A stretch of DNA of 64,000 nucleotides from Leptidea sinapis (GCF_905404315.1 NC_066311.1:3038001-3102000); one strand, 5' to 3'. Shown: positions 11,278 through 23,180, numbered from the stretch's first letter. Numbers and translations are program-made. The notes: generated by a model from the letters alone, not told the origin.

Positions 11278-12459
11278 GGGGTTAAAGTATGAAATTACAA
11301 ATATTTACTGAAAAACAGTTTTTTTTAAATTAAACAAATATGTTGAATAAATAAATATTCAATCTAAATAATTATCATTATTACCTATACATTGCTGCCA
11401 TCTAATAGGAAGGTAATATATGCCTTTGCGATAGAACTGTGGTGATCTAGATTCGACATACTGTGTGAAAGCATTTTGTACTCTAGCCTCTCGAAAAGAA
11501 AAACTTTATCACATAGAAAATTGTCCAAATCACTAATCGTCTGTAGAGTTAAAACGGTTTCTCGTGCTGTAGGCTCGTCTTATCATGGAGCAATAAATAT
11601 GGTATCGATTCATGAGTCGGGGCTATTTCACTGCTAGTTTTTATCTAGTTTTTGTTCGGAGTTCAGCACAGTAGACATCTGCCGCTTTTACTTGACCAGA
11701 TCGGAGAAAGCTATAGTGAATAACACCATGCTGAGACCACCAAACAGTTACCATTACCTGTTTATTTGGTAATTTTTGCTTTAGGACATTGTTGTGGCGT
11801 TTGACCTGGGGTCAGCCATTGCATTTTTCGCTTACGGCTATCGTAAAGAATCCACTTTTCATCGAATGTCACAATTCGATCCAATAAACCTTCATTTCTG
11901 TATCGATTCAACAAGGCAACACAAGTTCAACACGCGTTTTTTCTGCATATCAGTCAAATCATGAGGCATACATTTTTAATATTTTTTTATTTTATTGATT
12001 TGACGACACAAGTGAGTCAATATTACATAATTCCTGGGTAGTTTCACTCGGATCGGCTTCCACCATCTCTTTTAATTCATTGTTATTCACCTGTGGTCTT
12101 CCACGTGTTTCGTTCTTCAAATAGAAGTTTCCATCACGAAAGCATTTAAGTCAAAATCGCACGGTGCTTTAATTAGCAGTCCACTCTACAAAAGCAACAA
12201 TGATATTGCGAGCTGTTTCTGCCGCGTTAGTTCTGTGTCGACACTCTTGTTAAAAATCACTTGAATTTTCAAGGTTTCCATCTTGTCAAAGCTGAATAAA
12301 AAAACAACTGATCGATAATCGAATGTTGCACATTTTTTAAAAGAAGAACTACATAGGTACCATAAGCAAAAAGTTTCACTCAAAAATCTCAAAGCATGAA
12401 GGTTCTTTGTCAAATCGAAATACCTATTACAATAAAACAACAATTTCATACTTTACCCC
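11278..12459 (-). mobile_element. Decayed mariner transposon
   Basis: The ends are inverted, GGGGTTAAAGTATGAAATT at the left and its near-complement at 12440-12459, each flanked by TA. The length of ~1.18 kb fits mariner. The minus strand, read through stops and frameshifts, gives the mariner core: DRIVTFDEKWILYDSRKRK, QWLTPGQ.P..CPKAK, the HGVI(H)YSF-like and SGR(S)..D.YC-like blocks, and a final L(L)HDK near 11590. The N-terminal helix-turn-helix region can be followed around 12070-12200. Many nonsense changes mean no transposase is made. Confidence 0.8.
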
Positions 12460-12915
12460 TATCATTATGCTTTTAATACTGTCTCAATATTTGTGATAAG
12501 ACCTAAATCCCGCAAATGGATTTATTATCTTACATACTTTAATTATGTGTGATTTCCAATTTAAGTTAGTGTCAAACTCTTTATTAAGAAATGCAGCAAG
12601 ATCGATAAATATTTGAGTATAGGTACATGAGTGCCTTAATATCTAATTAATAGAAGTAATGAACAATTTAGCCCTTCTAGTATCTTGTTGGGAACTTACT
12701 TTATTAAGGCTATAAGCAAATACAGTATGTTCTGTGGGAAAACCTGGCTATTGAAAATGAACTAACACACTAATTTAAAGCTACCTCAGAATTAATGAGA
12801 AGTAATTATAATAAAAATCATGTACAGACAACCGCCTCATATCAGCTCTCTTTGCGTCTCCTACTTCATATCCCCAGTATTAGGCTATCAGAACCATTGA
12901 AGTACAATAAACACC

Positions 12916-13492
12916 TACTGCCTTATTCATAATAAACCGCTTTTCGAAGGTATAAAGCTATATTAGTTAAAACGTGTTTTGAAGCCTATCGAACGTTCGA
13001 TAAAATTCCTTATTCATATTCGTTACATAAATCTCCCATGACTAATACGTCTCTATAGTTGCCGTATCTATAGTAGTTGTATTGCCATTTCGTACAAAAA
13101 AACATGATTTTAACTAATTTAATGAGGAATTGTAAATGAAACAGACATCTTTTCAATATCAATGGTTTGTCAGTCGATGTCAAAATAATTTCAAACTTCA
13201 AAAATCAAAGTTTTGAAGTCTGTCGATCTATGACGGCTATCCAACAACTTTGAGCGGGAAGCTATACACATTATTATTTAACGAACAGCTGATCGATGTC
13301 GGCCATGTTTTTTTGCGTTCGAGTGCTTAAAATAGGTTTATAGAAGGGTCCTAGCTACTATAAGTCCCGTCAGCTTTATCAAAGAGATAATGAGCGTTTT
13401 AGCTCTAATATGCGATTATGAATACCATTTTTGAACAAGCGTATATTAGCGATGTTTTAAATCTCCGCTAAGTCATTATGAATAAGACAGTA
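12916..13492 (+). mobile_element. TA-flanked MITE (family M), copy 1
   Basis: A 577-bp element. The left end TA-CTGCCTTATTCATAAT and right end ATTATGAATAAGACAG-TA are inverted and TA-flanked, as in Tc1/mariner MITEs. The interior (GAACAGCTGATCGATGTCGG, AGAAGGGTCC) matches 23703-24243 in opposite orientation. No coding capacity. Confidence 0.75.
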
Positions 13493-15230
13493 TGACTTCC
13501 AATCGCCTATTAAAAGGTCGTCGAAATGTCCGAGCTGCGTTGTACATACGTATACATTAACTTATACAGATAACATTAAAACTTTCATTCAAATTAACAC
13601 CTTAATTCATGGCAGTAAACTTCAAAATGTATACAATAGTATACGCTCATTAGAAGCTCGAACGCAAGCACGAGACATGAACATTATGTTTTAGCAATTG
13701 AAATGAATTTTTTTAGGAAAATGATTAAAAACCTCAAGTTTTTTACACAATTTTGTTAATTTTAAGCGATACTTACCTGAAATACGACACTCCAACTTTT
13801 TTAAGTTTGGATATGCTGCTATTTGGACAGTTTTTCTGAACACTTTGATTGCGTGACGTTGTATTCAAAGCGCGGTCGCTGTCGCGCGGAGTAGGCAGAG
13901 TTTTCCTTCAGACAAATTTTGAGCGTGATTGTGATTCTAATAGTAAATTGTACATAAATGATCAGAAAATAAATAAATATCTGATTTAGGAACCAAAAAG
14001 ATTCCTTAAACAGAGTACATATAAAATTGAGTTTGGAGACTGAAATGTCTTTTCACGGCTCAAGTATAGCTTACACATTTGACACAAAATAAACTGGCAA
14101 TCAGAGAGGAGTGCGGTGTCAGCGCGAATCCTCATAAATCCGGACTCGAATCCACTCGCCTTATTCAATCTCCGAGGTAAGAACACTCGCATGTATTGGT
14201 TCTGGATAAGCCAAATAAAAAATGCGTATTATTTGAATAGTTCTCATTTGATGAAAAAGGAGACTTTTTATTTTGTTGTTAAGATTGTTTCATTTTCATA
14301 CGGCTCGTTTATGTTTGTTACTTGATATAATAATATTAAAATAACGTAGCTGCCCGTTGCAACTAAAAAATTTCATCTCAATAAAATATTTAATATGAGA
14401 ATATGTAATCATTAACAGAGAGAATTGTCGTTAAGTTGGCATAGCAACATTCCATTCTGCACGGACGCACGCCAAGAAAGGTAAGATATCAGTAGGATGT
14501 CATTAATCGCACCAATAACAGAAATAGGTACATTTTTTTTTTAGTGTATTAAAATTGTATACATTTAGCTATGTTTGAAGTATGTATTTTGCTAGAATAT
14601 ATAAGTGAATCCATTTATGAGTTCTGATGCCTACCTTCCGACAGTCAGATGATATTATTTTATAAGAATATGGCGGTATGCACATTTTATGCTTTATTTT
14701 AAGAATCTTATGAAATTGAAAGTTAAATAAAAAAAAACAACAAACGCTTTAAACAACACGACTGAAGTAAAACAAAATTATAATTTATAAAATTGTTCAA
14801 GAATGAAATTTTATTACGGAATTTAATTTTGTTCTTTACAATTTTCGTATAGTTCGCTTAAGGTTAGCGTTCGTTCGTAACGCTCTCGTCACGCACTCAC
14901 TTTCAGCTTAATCTAAATCCTTGAGTCCAAGTGCGTAAAGAAGTTTTACTTCAAAAAACTTCAAAAAATTCAAATAAGCGCCAATTTCTATAAAGTTACG
15001 GGCTATAATGATCACTTGCAATTAATTGTACCTTAATCCTGCTGATAGCGAATATAGAAAATAAATTTTAAGAAGGAGTTCACGTAAGAATGGAAGGAAA
15101 AAAAACACTCCTTTGTGTGTGTCTTGCTCAGATAAAAAGCCTTTAATTTATAAATTGTAACTCGTTGTCTTATCCAGTTTATATTATGTCTTTGGCTCTA
15201 TATTCCACAAGAGGAGGTCATGTTTCGCGG
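13493..15230. other. No gene recognised
   Basis: AT-rich sequence. The frames at 13986-14325 lie on opposite strands of the same DNA and have no recognisable domain. Confidence 0.45.
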
Positions 15231-15235
15231 ACCAA

Positions 15236-15243
15236 TATAAAAG
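15236..15243 (+). promoter_or_regulatory. TATAAAAG motif, possible core promoter
   Basis: TATAAAAG follows GCGGACCAA and precedes a relatively GC-rich 60 bp. No coding exon or LTR edge was found nearby, so it may be chance. Confidence 0.15.
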
Positions 15244-15249
15244 TACCCT

Positions 15250-16560
15250 TTACAAGACAAGTCGCAGACGCCATCTTTGTAGGCTTCAATACATTACTGA
15301 AATTCGTTCGAGTGCTGAAAAGCGATCGCTAAGTACTTGTGAAAGATTGCTAAAAGGTTTCGATTGTATTTATTTATAGCTACGACCAATTAAAGTAAAA
15401 TAAATTTACTTTACTAGTAATAATGTTACTATTAAAGAGTTGTAATGATTTTTTTCCTAATTCTTTCATTTATAATCATAATTCTTGAAGATTCTTCTCA
15501 ATATAATTCATAATTGCGTTGCACTGCTATCTTGTACAAAATTTCTAACACAAAAATATTCTCTCCGTTCGATTACCTACGTTAATATACTAACAAGCTA
15601 TACGGATCTGTTTAGCGAAATAAAAATGTTTTTTCAAATCAAATCAAAATCACCTTATTCGTGTAGGTCACGAAAATGACACTTATAACTGTCAAAAAAA
15701 AATCTTATTCAATCTACTGCTACTTCGTAAAGGGTTGAGCTAATGAGAAGAAGTAGCAAGAAACTCATTGCCACTCTTTTAAATCATGATTTACATTTTC
15801 ATCGTTTTACCAATCATTTCAATTACAATATATTATAACATGTAAAGGGATGCAACAAACATACTCAAACGTCAAATGCCATCTCTTACTTCTTAATGTA
15901 ATCTTTATGTAATGCCATCTCAAGGACAAAGACAAATGATAGACAGCAAAAATGATAGAGTAACTAAACAACTACTTACTTACAGATCCAATCAAACAAA
16001 CCACAAGCTTTAAACCAATTTTATGATCGTTTTAAACAGTTTTACGGTCAATAGAACCTGCGACAAACTACCGCGTCGTTTAAATTTTATTTACACCGAG
16101 ACTCGCAGTCCATAAATGTTTTAATGTTATTTGCGCGACGGCGAACTGATTTAAAGTTGCCAATTTCTGTCACAAGATGGCGCTTGATCGTAAAGTTTAA
16201 CGTTCGAGGACTGTGGGATGTGTTTGCAACTTGTTTCTAAGAGTTTTACTGCAGAGTTAGTGTTTGTTTGTATAATAGTGTTTATATAAGTTTATAGTAC
16301 ATTAATATACAAGCATTTAATGCTCAATATTGCCATAAATCGTTTTATAAAATCTAATCTTATTACTTAAAGATTATATTAAAAGATTATTATATAAACA
16401 TTGTGAAGGTTATATTATGGTGAATTTGTATTGGGAATAAATCAATTTTCTTTTAATTATTTTCATACTTACTTTTACTTTTTAATATCAAAGATTTTCA
16501 ATGAAATGAATCAATGTACTTTATCGCTTGGTTGGGATCACCTGTGGTTGGCACTTTATT
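15250..16560. other. No gene recognised
   Basis: AT-rich sequence without repeat matches elsewhere in the window. A 'CAAATCAAATCAAAATCACC' stretch near 15635 followed by 'GAAGTAGCAAGAAACTCATTGCC' resembles inverted LINE 3' UTR sequence, but I could not tie it to a family. Confidence 0.35.
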
Positions 16561-16566
16561 AAATAT

Positions 16567-16742
16567 ACTGGAAGGGCAGTGACAGGTGAAAATTCGTAAA
16601 AGGCGTCATGCAATCGATTTATAAGAGACCAATAACTGCATATTTAGTTTTTTTTTTATTTATTGAACTTTTGGCGTATATCAACCCAAATTAGTTGAAT
16701 TTGAAAATCGAGCAAATTCAACGCCATCTAGCCTTCCAGTAA
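16567..16742. mobile_element. Small TIR element (possible MITE)
   Basis: TACTGGAAGG near 16568 and CCTTCCAGTA near 16733 form a 10-bp inverted pair about 175 bp apart, again of TA-CTGG type. There is a single copy here, so support is limited. Confidence 0.35.
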
Positions 16743-16743
16743 G

Positions 16744-16752
16744 TATATAAAG
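16744..16752 (+). promoter_or_regulatory. TATATAAAG motif, possible core promoter
   Basis: TATATAAAGGG is followed at a suitable distance by CAACAGAGTCCATTGG. It lies just outside the small TIR element. No downstream coding sequence was identified. Confidence 0.2.
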
Positions 16753-16930
16753 GGTCCTTTTCGGCAACAGAGTCCATTGGTTCAATGGTACAGAGTTTAT
16801 TTTTTTAATCTTAAGTCGATTTCCGTCAAAACTTCAAGAGATTTTATAATCGAGTGCATGACTCCTTTCACAACATTTCCCTAAGTTTCGTAGTCTTCGA
16901 CATGGCCATTACCATCCTTCTCAAAATACC

Positions 16931-17187
16931 ACACCCCTACCCATTAGAATGCGTGGCGCTCAGAATTCTTGAAAAACCCCAAAAATTCTGAGCGGCACTA
17001 CCACTGCGCTCGTCAACTTGAGACATAAGATGTTAAGTCTTATTTGCCCAGTAATTTCACTAGCTACGGCGCCCTTCAGACCGAAACACAGTATACTTAC
17101 ACATTACTGCTTCACGGCAAAAATAGGCGCCGTTGTGGTACCCATAATCTAGCCGGCATCCTGTGCAAAGGAGCCTTCCACTGGTAA
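16931..17187 (-). repeat. SINE-like family A, copy 4
   Basis: Reverse orientation. The 5' end (CCAGTGGAAGGCTCC when reversed) is intact. The A-rich 3' end with CTCGTCTCGTCCC is missing. Confidence 0.88.
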
Positions 17188-17286
17188 AATGGATGGATGG
17201 CATTAAATTTGCTCTATTTTCACATTTTTGACAAGCAATCATATCTAACAAGTAAGTTGTCTATAGTATTTTCTTTGATTAAAGCG

Positions 17287-17400
17287 AGTGTTACACATTT
17301 AAATAAACCAATTTGCGTAAAGGCTTATTTTTTATTTAGCTAACCAGACCTTTACAGAGCACATTTTCAGGTGGACACCTAAAATTATTATAAAAATGTA
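17287..17400 (+). repeat. Repeat shared with 5990-6160
   Basis: GTTACACATTTAAATAAACC through TTAGCTAACCAGACC to CAGAGCACATTTTC, the plus-strand version of the block at 5990-6160. Confidence 0.5.
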
Positions 17401-17435
17401 ACTTTTAAAAATGATTGAATAACTTGTAAAAAATA

Positions 17436-17596
17436 TTTTGTTTTTTTTTTATGGAAGAGGAGTACAAACGAGCGTACGGGTCACCTGGTGTTAAGTGATC
17501 ACCGCCGCCCACATTCTCTTGCAACACTAGATGAATGACAGGAGCGTTGCCGGTGTTTAAGGAAGGTGCAAGGTGTGTTTTAATAAAAAGTATCAT
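17436..17596 (-). mobile_element. LINE 3' fragment, family F
   Basis: The minus frame reads GNAPVIHLVLQENVGGGDHL followed by TPGDPYARLYSSSIKK and a poly(A) run (TTTTTTTTTT at 17440-17450 on plus). The same C-terminus occurs at 20044-20245 and 21243-21662. It is the last part of a non-LTR reverse transcriptase ORF. Confidence 0.75.
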
Positions 17597-17599
17597 ATG

Positions 17600-17709
17600 T
17601 CCTTCCTTATACCTTTGTTAATATATTGTGTACAAAGTTTCATGATAATCACTGAAGTAGTTTCGACGTGAAATTGTAATAAACAAACTTACATTCACAT
17701 TTATAATAT
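17600..17709 (+). repeat. 3' end of a short interspersed repeat
   Basis: It ends GTAATAAACAAACTTACATTC then TTTATAATATTA, the usual finish of the repeats that start 'GCTTTTACCCGCGAC'. A second, longer copy begins directly after it. Confidence 0.5.
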
Positions 17710-18195
17710 TACTAGCTTTTACCCGCGACTACGTCCAAGTTGAATAGTTATTTTGAGCAATTTTTTTATCTTTTAGGATACTTTTATACACATATAAACT
17801 GCTCTTTCAACTGCTGATAGCGCTCTTCTTTGATACAGCGCATATCCCTAGTCATTGTGGACAGTCTCTTTAATAGTATTTCCCTGTGAACTTTAATCTC
17901 CTATTTCATCCCCATGTTGGTCAAAGTTACAAAAATGCTCGAACAAATGTCTACAAATTATTTCTTATCAAGTGCCTAAATCCAAAGTTTCTTGGTTTTA
18001 TCTTCGATAATGACGAATTTTCATACAAATTGCCATCGCCTATTTCAACCCCACTATTTTTTTTGCAATAAAAGGTACCTAGCCTATGTCCTTATTCAAG
18101 CCTATCTCTGTACTAAATTTTATCAAAATCGGTTCGGTGGTTTAGGAGTGAAAGCGTAACAAACAAACTAACAGTCAAATTTAAAATATTAGTAG
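17710..18195 (+). repeat. Short interspersed repeat starting CTAGCTTTTACCCGCGACTACG
   Basis: It starts CTAGCTTTTACCCGCGAC and passes through AAAATCGGTTCGGTGG and TTTAGGAGTGAAAGCGTAAC, ending AAATATTAGTAGAGATAC. Repeats of this layout are abundant in Lepidoptera. Whether they belong to a Helitron or an RTE-type lineage cannot be settled here. Confidence 0.55.
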
Positions 18196-18294
18196 AGATA
18201 CTATGAAGGCTCCTGCAGTTCTGAACTGTGAATAAATATTGTTAAGTATTTTAGGCCTAAATAAATAACTTATATTTTCTCAATATAATCTTGA

Positions 18295-18775
18295 TAATGT
18301 AATGTATGTTCATAGACACATAAGTGAATTTGCTAGAAACTGTCATAACCATAATGTTAACACCAGGAACAGACATAAACTTATAATGCCTACTACTCGG
18401 CTAAGTCGAGTTAGTAAGTCTTTTGTGGGGCGATGTATATGCTTTTACAACAAGATCCCAGAAAATGTTCAAAACAAAATATTACGTTATTCAAAAGAAT
18501 TGTTAAAAAACGTTAATGTGGTAAAGGTTACTATAACATAAATTACTTTCTTAATGATACCACAGATTGGGAATGGAGTGACCGCCCCCAGGCTATTAAA
18601 TAACAAGTTTAATTGTACAATATTACTTTGTAAACATATTTTTTCTTTTGTTCTTTCGTTCTTCTCAGGTCTGAGGCATTCATTTTGGAATGGGTGGTAG
18701 TTTTTGATTTTCAATAAGTGATGTCCTATTTTATTTGTCCTATCCTATTTTGAATAAAAATATTTGAATTTGAAT
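18295..18775 (+). mobile_element. LINE 3' fragment, family B
   Basis: The frame at 18302-18541 encodes the end of a non-LTR reverse transcriptase, with HNHNVNTRNRHKLIMPTTRL, then SFVGRCICFYNKIPENVQN and a short tail. The 3' UTR carries TTCTCAGGTCTGAGGCATTC and GGGTGGTAGTTTTTG, and the insert ends TTTGAATAAAAATATTTGAATTTGAAT. It is 5'-truncated. Confidence 0.85.
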
Positions 18776-18804
18776 ACAGTTGAAATTTTGTCATTACATA
18801 ATTA

Positions 18805-19455
18805 TATAGTGATTGATATAGTGTTTGCTCTGCAAAAGAGAGCTGTTCGTGCTATATATCAGCTTGGTTAAAGACAGACTCTCAAAGAAAAATTTAAAGA
18901 AATAAATATTATGACTGTTTATTGTCAGTACATTTATGAAAATTTAATATACGATATAATATGTAAATAGAAATTTAAAAATCGTCACCTTTTTGCTCTT
19001 AATAGTGATTTTCATTATTATAACACTAGAAATAAGGGATTGCTTGTAACTAATTCTAGTAGGCTTCATAAGATACATATAGCTTTAAGGTTAAATGTAT
19101 ACACTTCTATAATAAAGCCACTTTCAGGCATTATCTATAAATAAATTTAAATATTTTATAAAAAAAATGGCTCTGTCGTAAATCCTATTTCTCCACGGCT
19201 GAATATCTAAGTGATCGGACAGCCTGGGACTAGATTGTGATTATTTTATAGCGATAGAAATGACTGTACAATATTGTCTATTTTTATTGAAAAGAGCGCA
19301 AAAAAAGAATGCTGGGAGAGTTTCTTGCGCCGCTCCTTCTCTCTCAGAGCGCCATTTGTTTCCGAAGCGGTAGTAGTATCTAGTAGTTATTACAAATGAC
19401 ATCAACAAGAATTCTAAGGGAATAAATTATGAGAAAATAAATGCCTTTTTTATTA
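18805..19455 (+). mobile_element. LINE 3' fragment, family C (copy 2)
   Basis: It begins within RT C-terminal sequence (GTGTTTGCTCTGCAAAAGAG encodes VFALQKR; the usual next residues AVRAIYQLG are visible with one stop). It then follows the 3' UTR described for 100-505. Frameshifts break the coding part. Confidence 0.8.
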
Positions 19456-19760
19456 CAAGTGTAAAAGATCCTGAACGTTACAATATAGAACATATAGTTG
19501 AACAAATAGTATATTTTCAATATACGAAAGCGATAATAAATTTGATGATTCATAAAACACGCCGTACCTTGAGAAGGTAAGGTTTATTTCACACATTACA
19601 ACAATATGGCGTCGTGACCTGAATGTCCGGCTTAACGACCATCGAAGTCTAGTGTATATATATAGAACTATCGTTTTATTGAAGAAAAATTATATAAAAT
19701 CTTACATGTTATGTGTAGAGACCTAAAATGAAAAAAAGCGAGTAAGTGGAGTGGAGAGAC
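19456..19760. other. No gene recognised
   Basis: AT-rich spacer between a LINE end and a family A copy. Confidence 0.4.
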
Positions 19761-20043
19761 CAGGGAGGCTCCTTTGCACAGGATGCCTGCTAGATTAGGG
19801 GTACCACAACGGCAGCTATTTCTGCCGTGAAGCAGTAATGTGTAAACATTACTGTGTTTCGGTCTGAAAGGCGCCGTAGCTAGTGAAATTACTGGGGAAA
19901 TGAGACTTAAGATCTATCGTCTCAAGGTGACGAGCGCAACTATAGCGCAGCTCAGAATTTTTGGGTTTTTCAAAAATCCTGAGCGGCACTGCACTGTAAT
20001 GGGCAGGGCGTATCAATTACTCGTCTCTTATTTTCATTAAAAC
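19761..20043 (+). repeat. SINE-like family A, copy 5
   Basis: Good match from CCAGGGAGGCTCCTTTGC to TCTCTTATTTTCATTAAAAC. The segment ACCATCAGCTGAACGTCCTG near the 3' end is lost. Confidence 0.9.
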
Positions 20044-20245
20044 AAACGTGTGGAATGAGCTTCCTTGTGCGGTGTTTCCAGGACGACACGACATCGGTAC
20101 CACCAATAAATGCGCGTATACCTTCCTTAAAGGCAACGCTCCTGTGATTCCTTCGGCGTCGCAAGAGAATATGAGCGGTGATCATATTTTAACCTCATGT
20201 AACCCGTACGTTCGTTTGCCCTCCTCTTCCATAAAAAATGTATTA
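20044..20245 (+). mobile_element. LINE 3' fragment, family F
   Basis: The reading frame contains VWNELPCAVFPGRHDIGTTN then TFLKGNAPVIPSASQENMSG and YVRLPSSSIKN. It is the same C-terminus as at 17436 and 21243, and directly adjoins the family A copy. Confidence 0.75.
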
Positions 20246-20829
20246 ATGTTATATTTATGTAAAATATTTAAATTATAAAATGATACAATACTCTGAGAAA
20301 TGTTACTTTAAATCGTCTCCTTGCAGGTCCGTTTATTTACAAAGCACTCCTACAGTCTGCCGGACCTCTGTCGCTTGCATTCGAAATGCTAAATCGAAGT
20401 AAATTCTATTTGAGATACTTCAATATCTATTTAAGGCATGTGCCCCACTATTTACTCGCTCAAGTAGCGAACAAAAGATAATGAGTGAATAAAAAATAAA
20501 ACTAATGATAGCTACGAAAGTAGTTACAACATCCGAACGAATGTTAGGATTTCTAAAGCGAAACTCGAATGATTTTGGTTTAGAATTAGGTTTCGAATGA
20601 ATTTAATTCCAAATTTCTATATTTGATAGTAAAATATGTACAAAATTACTTATAATCTACTTTTTATAGCAATTTACAATTAAGCCTTATATATGTAGGT
20701 ATCAGAAAACTTATTTCTACAACCCTATCTACCTGTTGAGGGATAAAACTTTATTATGCTTAAAACTAATACATAAGGTTTGTGGGGGAAAATCCAGGAA
20801 ATTGGAAAAATCTGGCTATTTGCTATCAT
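20246..20829. other. No gene recognised
   Basis: AT-rich with no clear repeat match. Confidence 0.4.
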
Positions 20830-21064
20830 TGTTTTGGTTCCAAAACGAAAACAATTTTATATAACGCTCTTCGGCGCAGTTATATCGATTATGGTAGCAT
20901 TATATGGAATCCCCTATCCGATCCATTCGCAACGCATTAAGAGTATCCAAATAGCATTCACACGACACCTTGTACACATTAGTACTGGATTCTCTAATCC
21001 CCGTTACATGCAAACAGACATACTCGTACATACCAAGCTAATAAAAGTTGGACAGACTGTGTAA
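20830..21064 (+). mobile_element. LINE reverse transcriptase C-terminal fragment
   Basis: A frame running to 21061 carries 'HSQRIKSIQIAFTRHLVH' after an ISIMVALYGIPYP stretch. This is the conserved 'Y..HS.RIESIQ..F.R.L' region that follows the palm and thumb of Jockey/CR1-type reverse transcriptases. Only ~65 codons are recognisable. Confidence 0.6.
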
Positions 21065-21242
21065 ATTATTGTAGTGTAATCGGCCCTAGATAAGTGTGCA
21101 AATATTCAATTTAATCTGATATTTTAATGAGGCTTAATGGCAACTATGATTGTCCGAATCGGGTTATAAATTCAACATATTATATGAACTGAATAACTGT
21201 TTTACATTGCAGCTTATATACCAAGATAATTTTAAACAACTG

Positions 21243-21662
21243 GGTTAAATGCGGCAATGTATAGATATAGCAGTCGAAATTTCGAGGCCCCAGTGCTCTG
21301 TGAACGGCTGGACGTCGCTTCATTGTGTCTTCTACGGCATTTATCACGTGGAGTGTTCTGAAGAATTGTTTCACCTTATTCCACCTTCCCACGACACGCC
21401 ACAAGTTAGGATATCATCCCCACCATCTGGATGTGTGCGGTTTTCAAGGAGCTTTTTTCTACGTACTACAAGGCTGAGAATGAGCTTCCTTGTCCAATGT
21501 TTCTAGGACGATACGACATGGGTACCTTCAAAAAAGCGCATACACCTACCTTTAAGGCCGGAAACGCTCCTGTGATTCCTCTGGTGTTGCAAGAGAATTT
21601 GGGCGGCGGTGATCACTTATCACCAGGTGCGCTCGTTTGTCCTCCTTTTTCCATAAAAAAAA
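21243..21662 (+). mobile_element. LINE 3' fragment, family F (longest copy)
   Basis: Across three frames this gives a familiar C-terminus. First a degenerate DVASLC(V)FYGIYHVECSEELF block, then FPRHATS/HHLDVCAVF equivalents, NELPCPMFLGRYDMGTFKKA, and GNAPVIPLVLQENLGGGDHL. The insert ends in an A-rich tail at 21652-21662. Frameshifts separate the blocks. Confidence 0.8.
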
Positions 21663-21663
21663 A

Positions 21664-22140
21664 TATATTTCGGATTTATTTTTATACGACGTGAAATATC
21701 TACATGTAAACATCATTGTTGTAACAATGAAAATCAGTGCATTTACCAATACAGTGAGAGTAACCACCCGTCGCGCTCTTATATTCGCTATAGCGAATAG
21801 AATAGTATTACAAAACTATCGGAACTAAACTCACTTCTAGATTCTCGCTAGTTCGTTTCTAGTTCCTACCTCTTCTACGCTTTTAGCTTATCGCTGGTGG
21901 TGGAATAACTGCCTTATACTTATACAAGCGACAGTTCGCCTCATCACCCCCGTAGATTCGTTAAGAGCCTACATTCAAATAATATGTCTATTTTTCTGGT
22001 CTGCTGTCAGGTCTCAGGTCTAATATTTCATAACATAAAGAAATATTACGTAACATAATGTTGTGTAGCAACGCTGCAACGTAAATGACGAGAATGTCAA
22101 ACTTCAAGACATTGTTAATTTCAACAACTCCGTCAGCAAT
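21664..22140. other. No gene recognised
   Basis: Short frames on both strands only. No supported feature. Confidence 0.4.
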
Positions 22141-22210
22141 ACTTGTAGCTCAGCGGAAAAGTGTTTACTTTAGACGCTGTACACCCGGGTTCGATACACC
22201 TACCAGTGTA
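22141..22210 (+). tRNA. tRNA-derived pseudogene or SINE head
   Basis: A Pol III A box (TAGCTCAGCGG, 22146) and B box (GGTTCGATACA, 22188) are 42 bp apart start to start, as in tRNA genes. The anticodon and acceptor stems do not pair well, so a tRNA-derived SINE head or old pseudogene is more likely than a gene. Confidence 0.4.
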
Positions 22211-22389
22211 TGGAATTTTTTGGGTTTTGTTAAGTTAATGGAAATTTCTAGTAAGTTCAGGATCAAATCGAACAGAAAAAAGGGTGGAAAATGTGTAAGC
22301 AGGATAGAAATAGCTAAAAGAATTTTCTAGTACAATTTAAATTTAAAGATGGAATATGAGAATCATTTTAAAAATAGAACAGATCCGGG

Positions 22390-22680
22390 GGTATATAAGC
22401 CGTACTAAGCGTGGCCTACGGCAGTTCTAGTTCTGACTCGAAAGTGTAAAGAAGAAGAAGAAGAAAAGAAGAAGTAGTGGAAAGTGGAAGTGTTCCAAAA
22501 AGAAGAAGATAGAAGAGACTTAGTGTTCGGTGCGGTGTGACGCGTTGAAGGTACCGCCGCCTATAAGAGGAACAGCGGCAGACCGGCGAAGTGCAAGTTC
22601 AGAAAAAGTGAACGCAAATAAAGACTCGTTCCTATAAGCGGAGTATTATTTCCAATCCCTGACCCACTCCCATGTCAATA
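22390..22680 (+). promoter_or_regulatory. TATA box to poly(A) signal module, possible solo LTR
   Basis: TATATAAG (22392-22399) follows GATCCGGGGG. A GC-richer ~225 bp transcribed-looking segment with an (AAG)n tract then leads to AATAAA (22617-22622). This is the U3-R-U5 order of an LTR. No clear TG...CA ends or target duplication could be fixed, and no second LTR or pol is present. A host promoter with 5' UTR is the alternative. Confidence 0.3.
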
Positions 22681-22684
22681 ATAT

Positions 22685-22955
22685 GCTCCCTGCTATATGC
22701 AATTGTTTCACAGCAGAATTGTCAAACCGTGCGTCAATAAATTCTCTCATAAAATATATGTCCTAACAAAACAAATGTCGAAAATAAAAATAATTAAATA
22801 TAATATTAAATTATGGGTCCTAAATCGAAATAAAAACTATCATATCTCTTAAGTTGGACTAAATTGCACTCCATGAAGTAATCCCAATTTAAATCCATTT
22901 ATTAGTTTAGGAGTTCACTGGAAACAAACATCATGCAAGATTTATATATAAATGT
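22685..22955 (+). repeat. Interspersed repeat family L1 (first part)
   Basis: It shares 'TTTCACAGCAGAATTGTCAAACCGTGCGTC', 'AATCGAAATAAAAACTATC' and 'GCACTCCATGAAGTAATCCC'-type blocks, in the same order, with 26341-26552 and 29085-29245. Confidence 0.6.
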
Positions 22956-22956
22956 T

Positions 22957-23180
22957 ACTAGCTGACCCTGCAAATGTTGTTTTGCCATATAAATTATTTT
23001 TAGAGTTAGACCGTTTCTTGGACATTGCAACATTACTTTATTTTTCTAAAAATAAACGTTTCCTAAGTTACTCATTATTACATCAGCTACCTGCCAATAA
23101 AAGTCTCGTTAAAATAGGTCCAGCCATTTCAGAGATTAGCCGGAACAAATAGGCAGACAGACAGACAAAAATTGTAAAAT
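22957..23180 (+). repeat. Interspersed repeat starting CTAGCTGACCC
   Basis: It starts ACTAGCTGACCCTGCAAATG followed by TTGTTTTGCCATATAA, like the repeat at 40190. It ends in an AGACAGACAGACA stretch near 23155. Confidence 0.6.

Noticed and set aside
12186..12449. 87-codon minus-strand frame as a small gene
   Set aside because: It lies at the 5' side of the decayed mariner and overlaps its right TIR and 5' UTR.
20780..21064. 94-codon plus-strand frame as a membrane protein gene
   Set aside because: The second half is LINE reverse transcriptase C-terminus; the first half is AT-rich read-through.
22952..23152. 66-codon frame starting MLLADPANVVLPYK
   Set aside because: It translates a CTAGCTGACCC-type interspersed repeat; the similar repeat at 40190 is closed in that frame.
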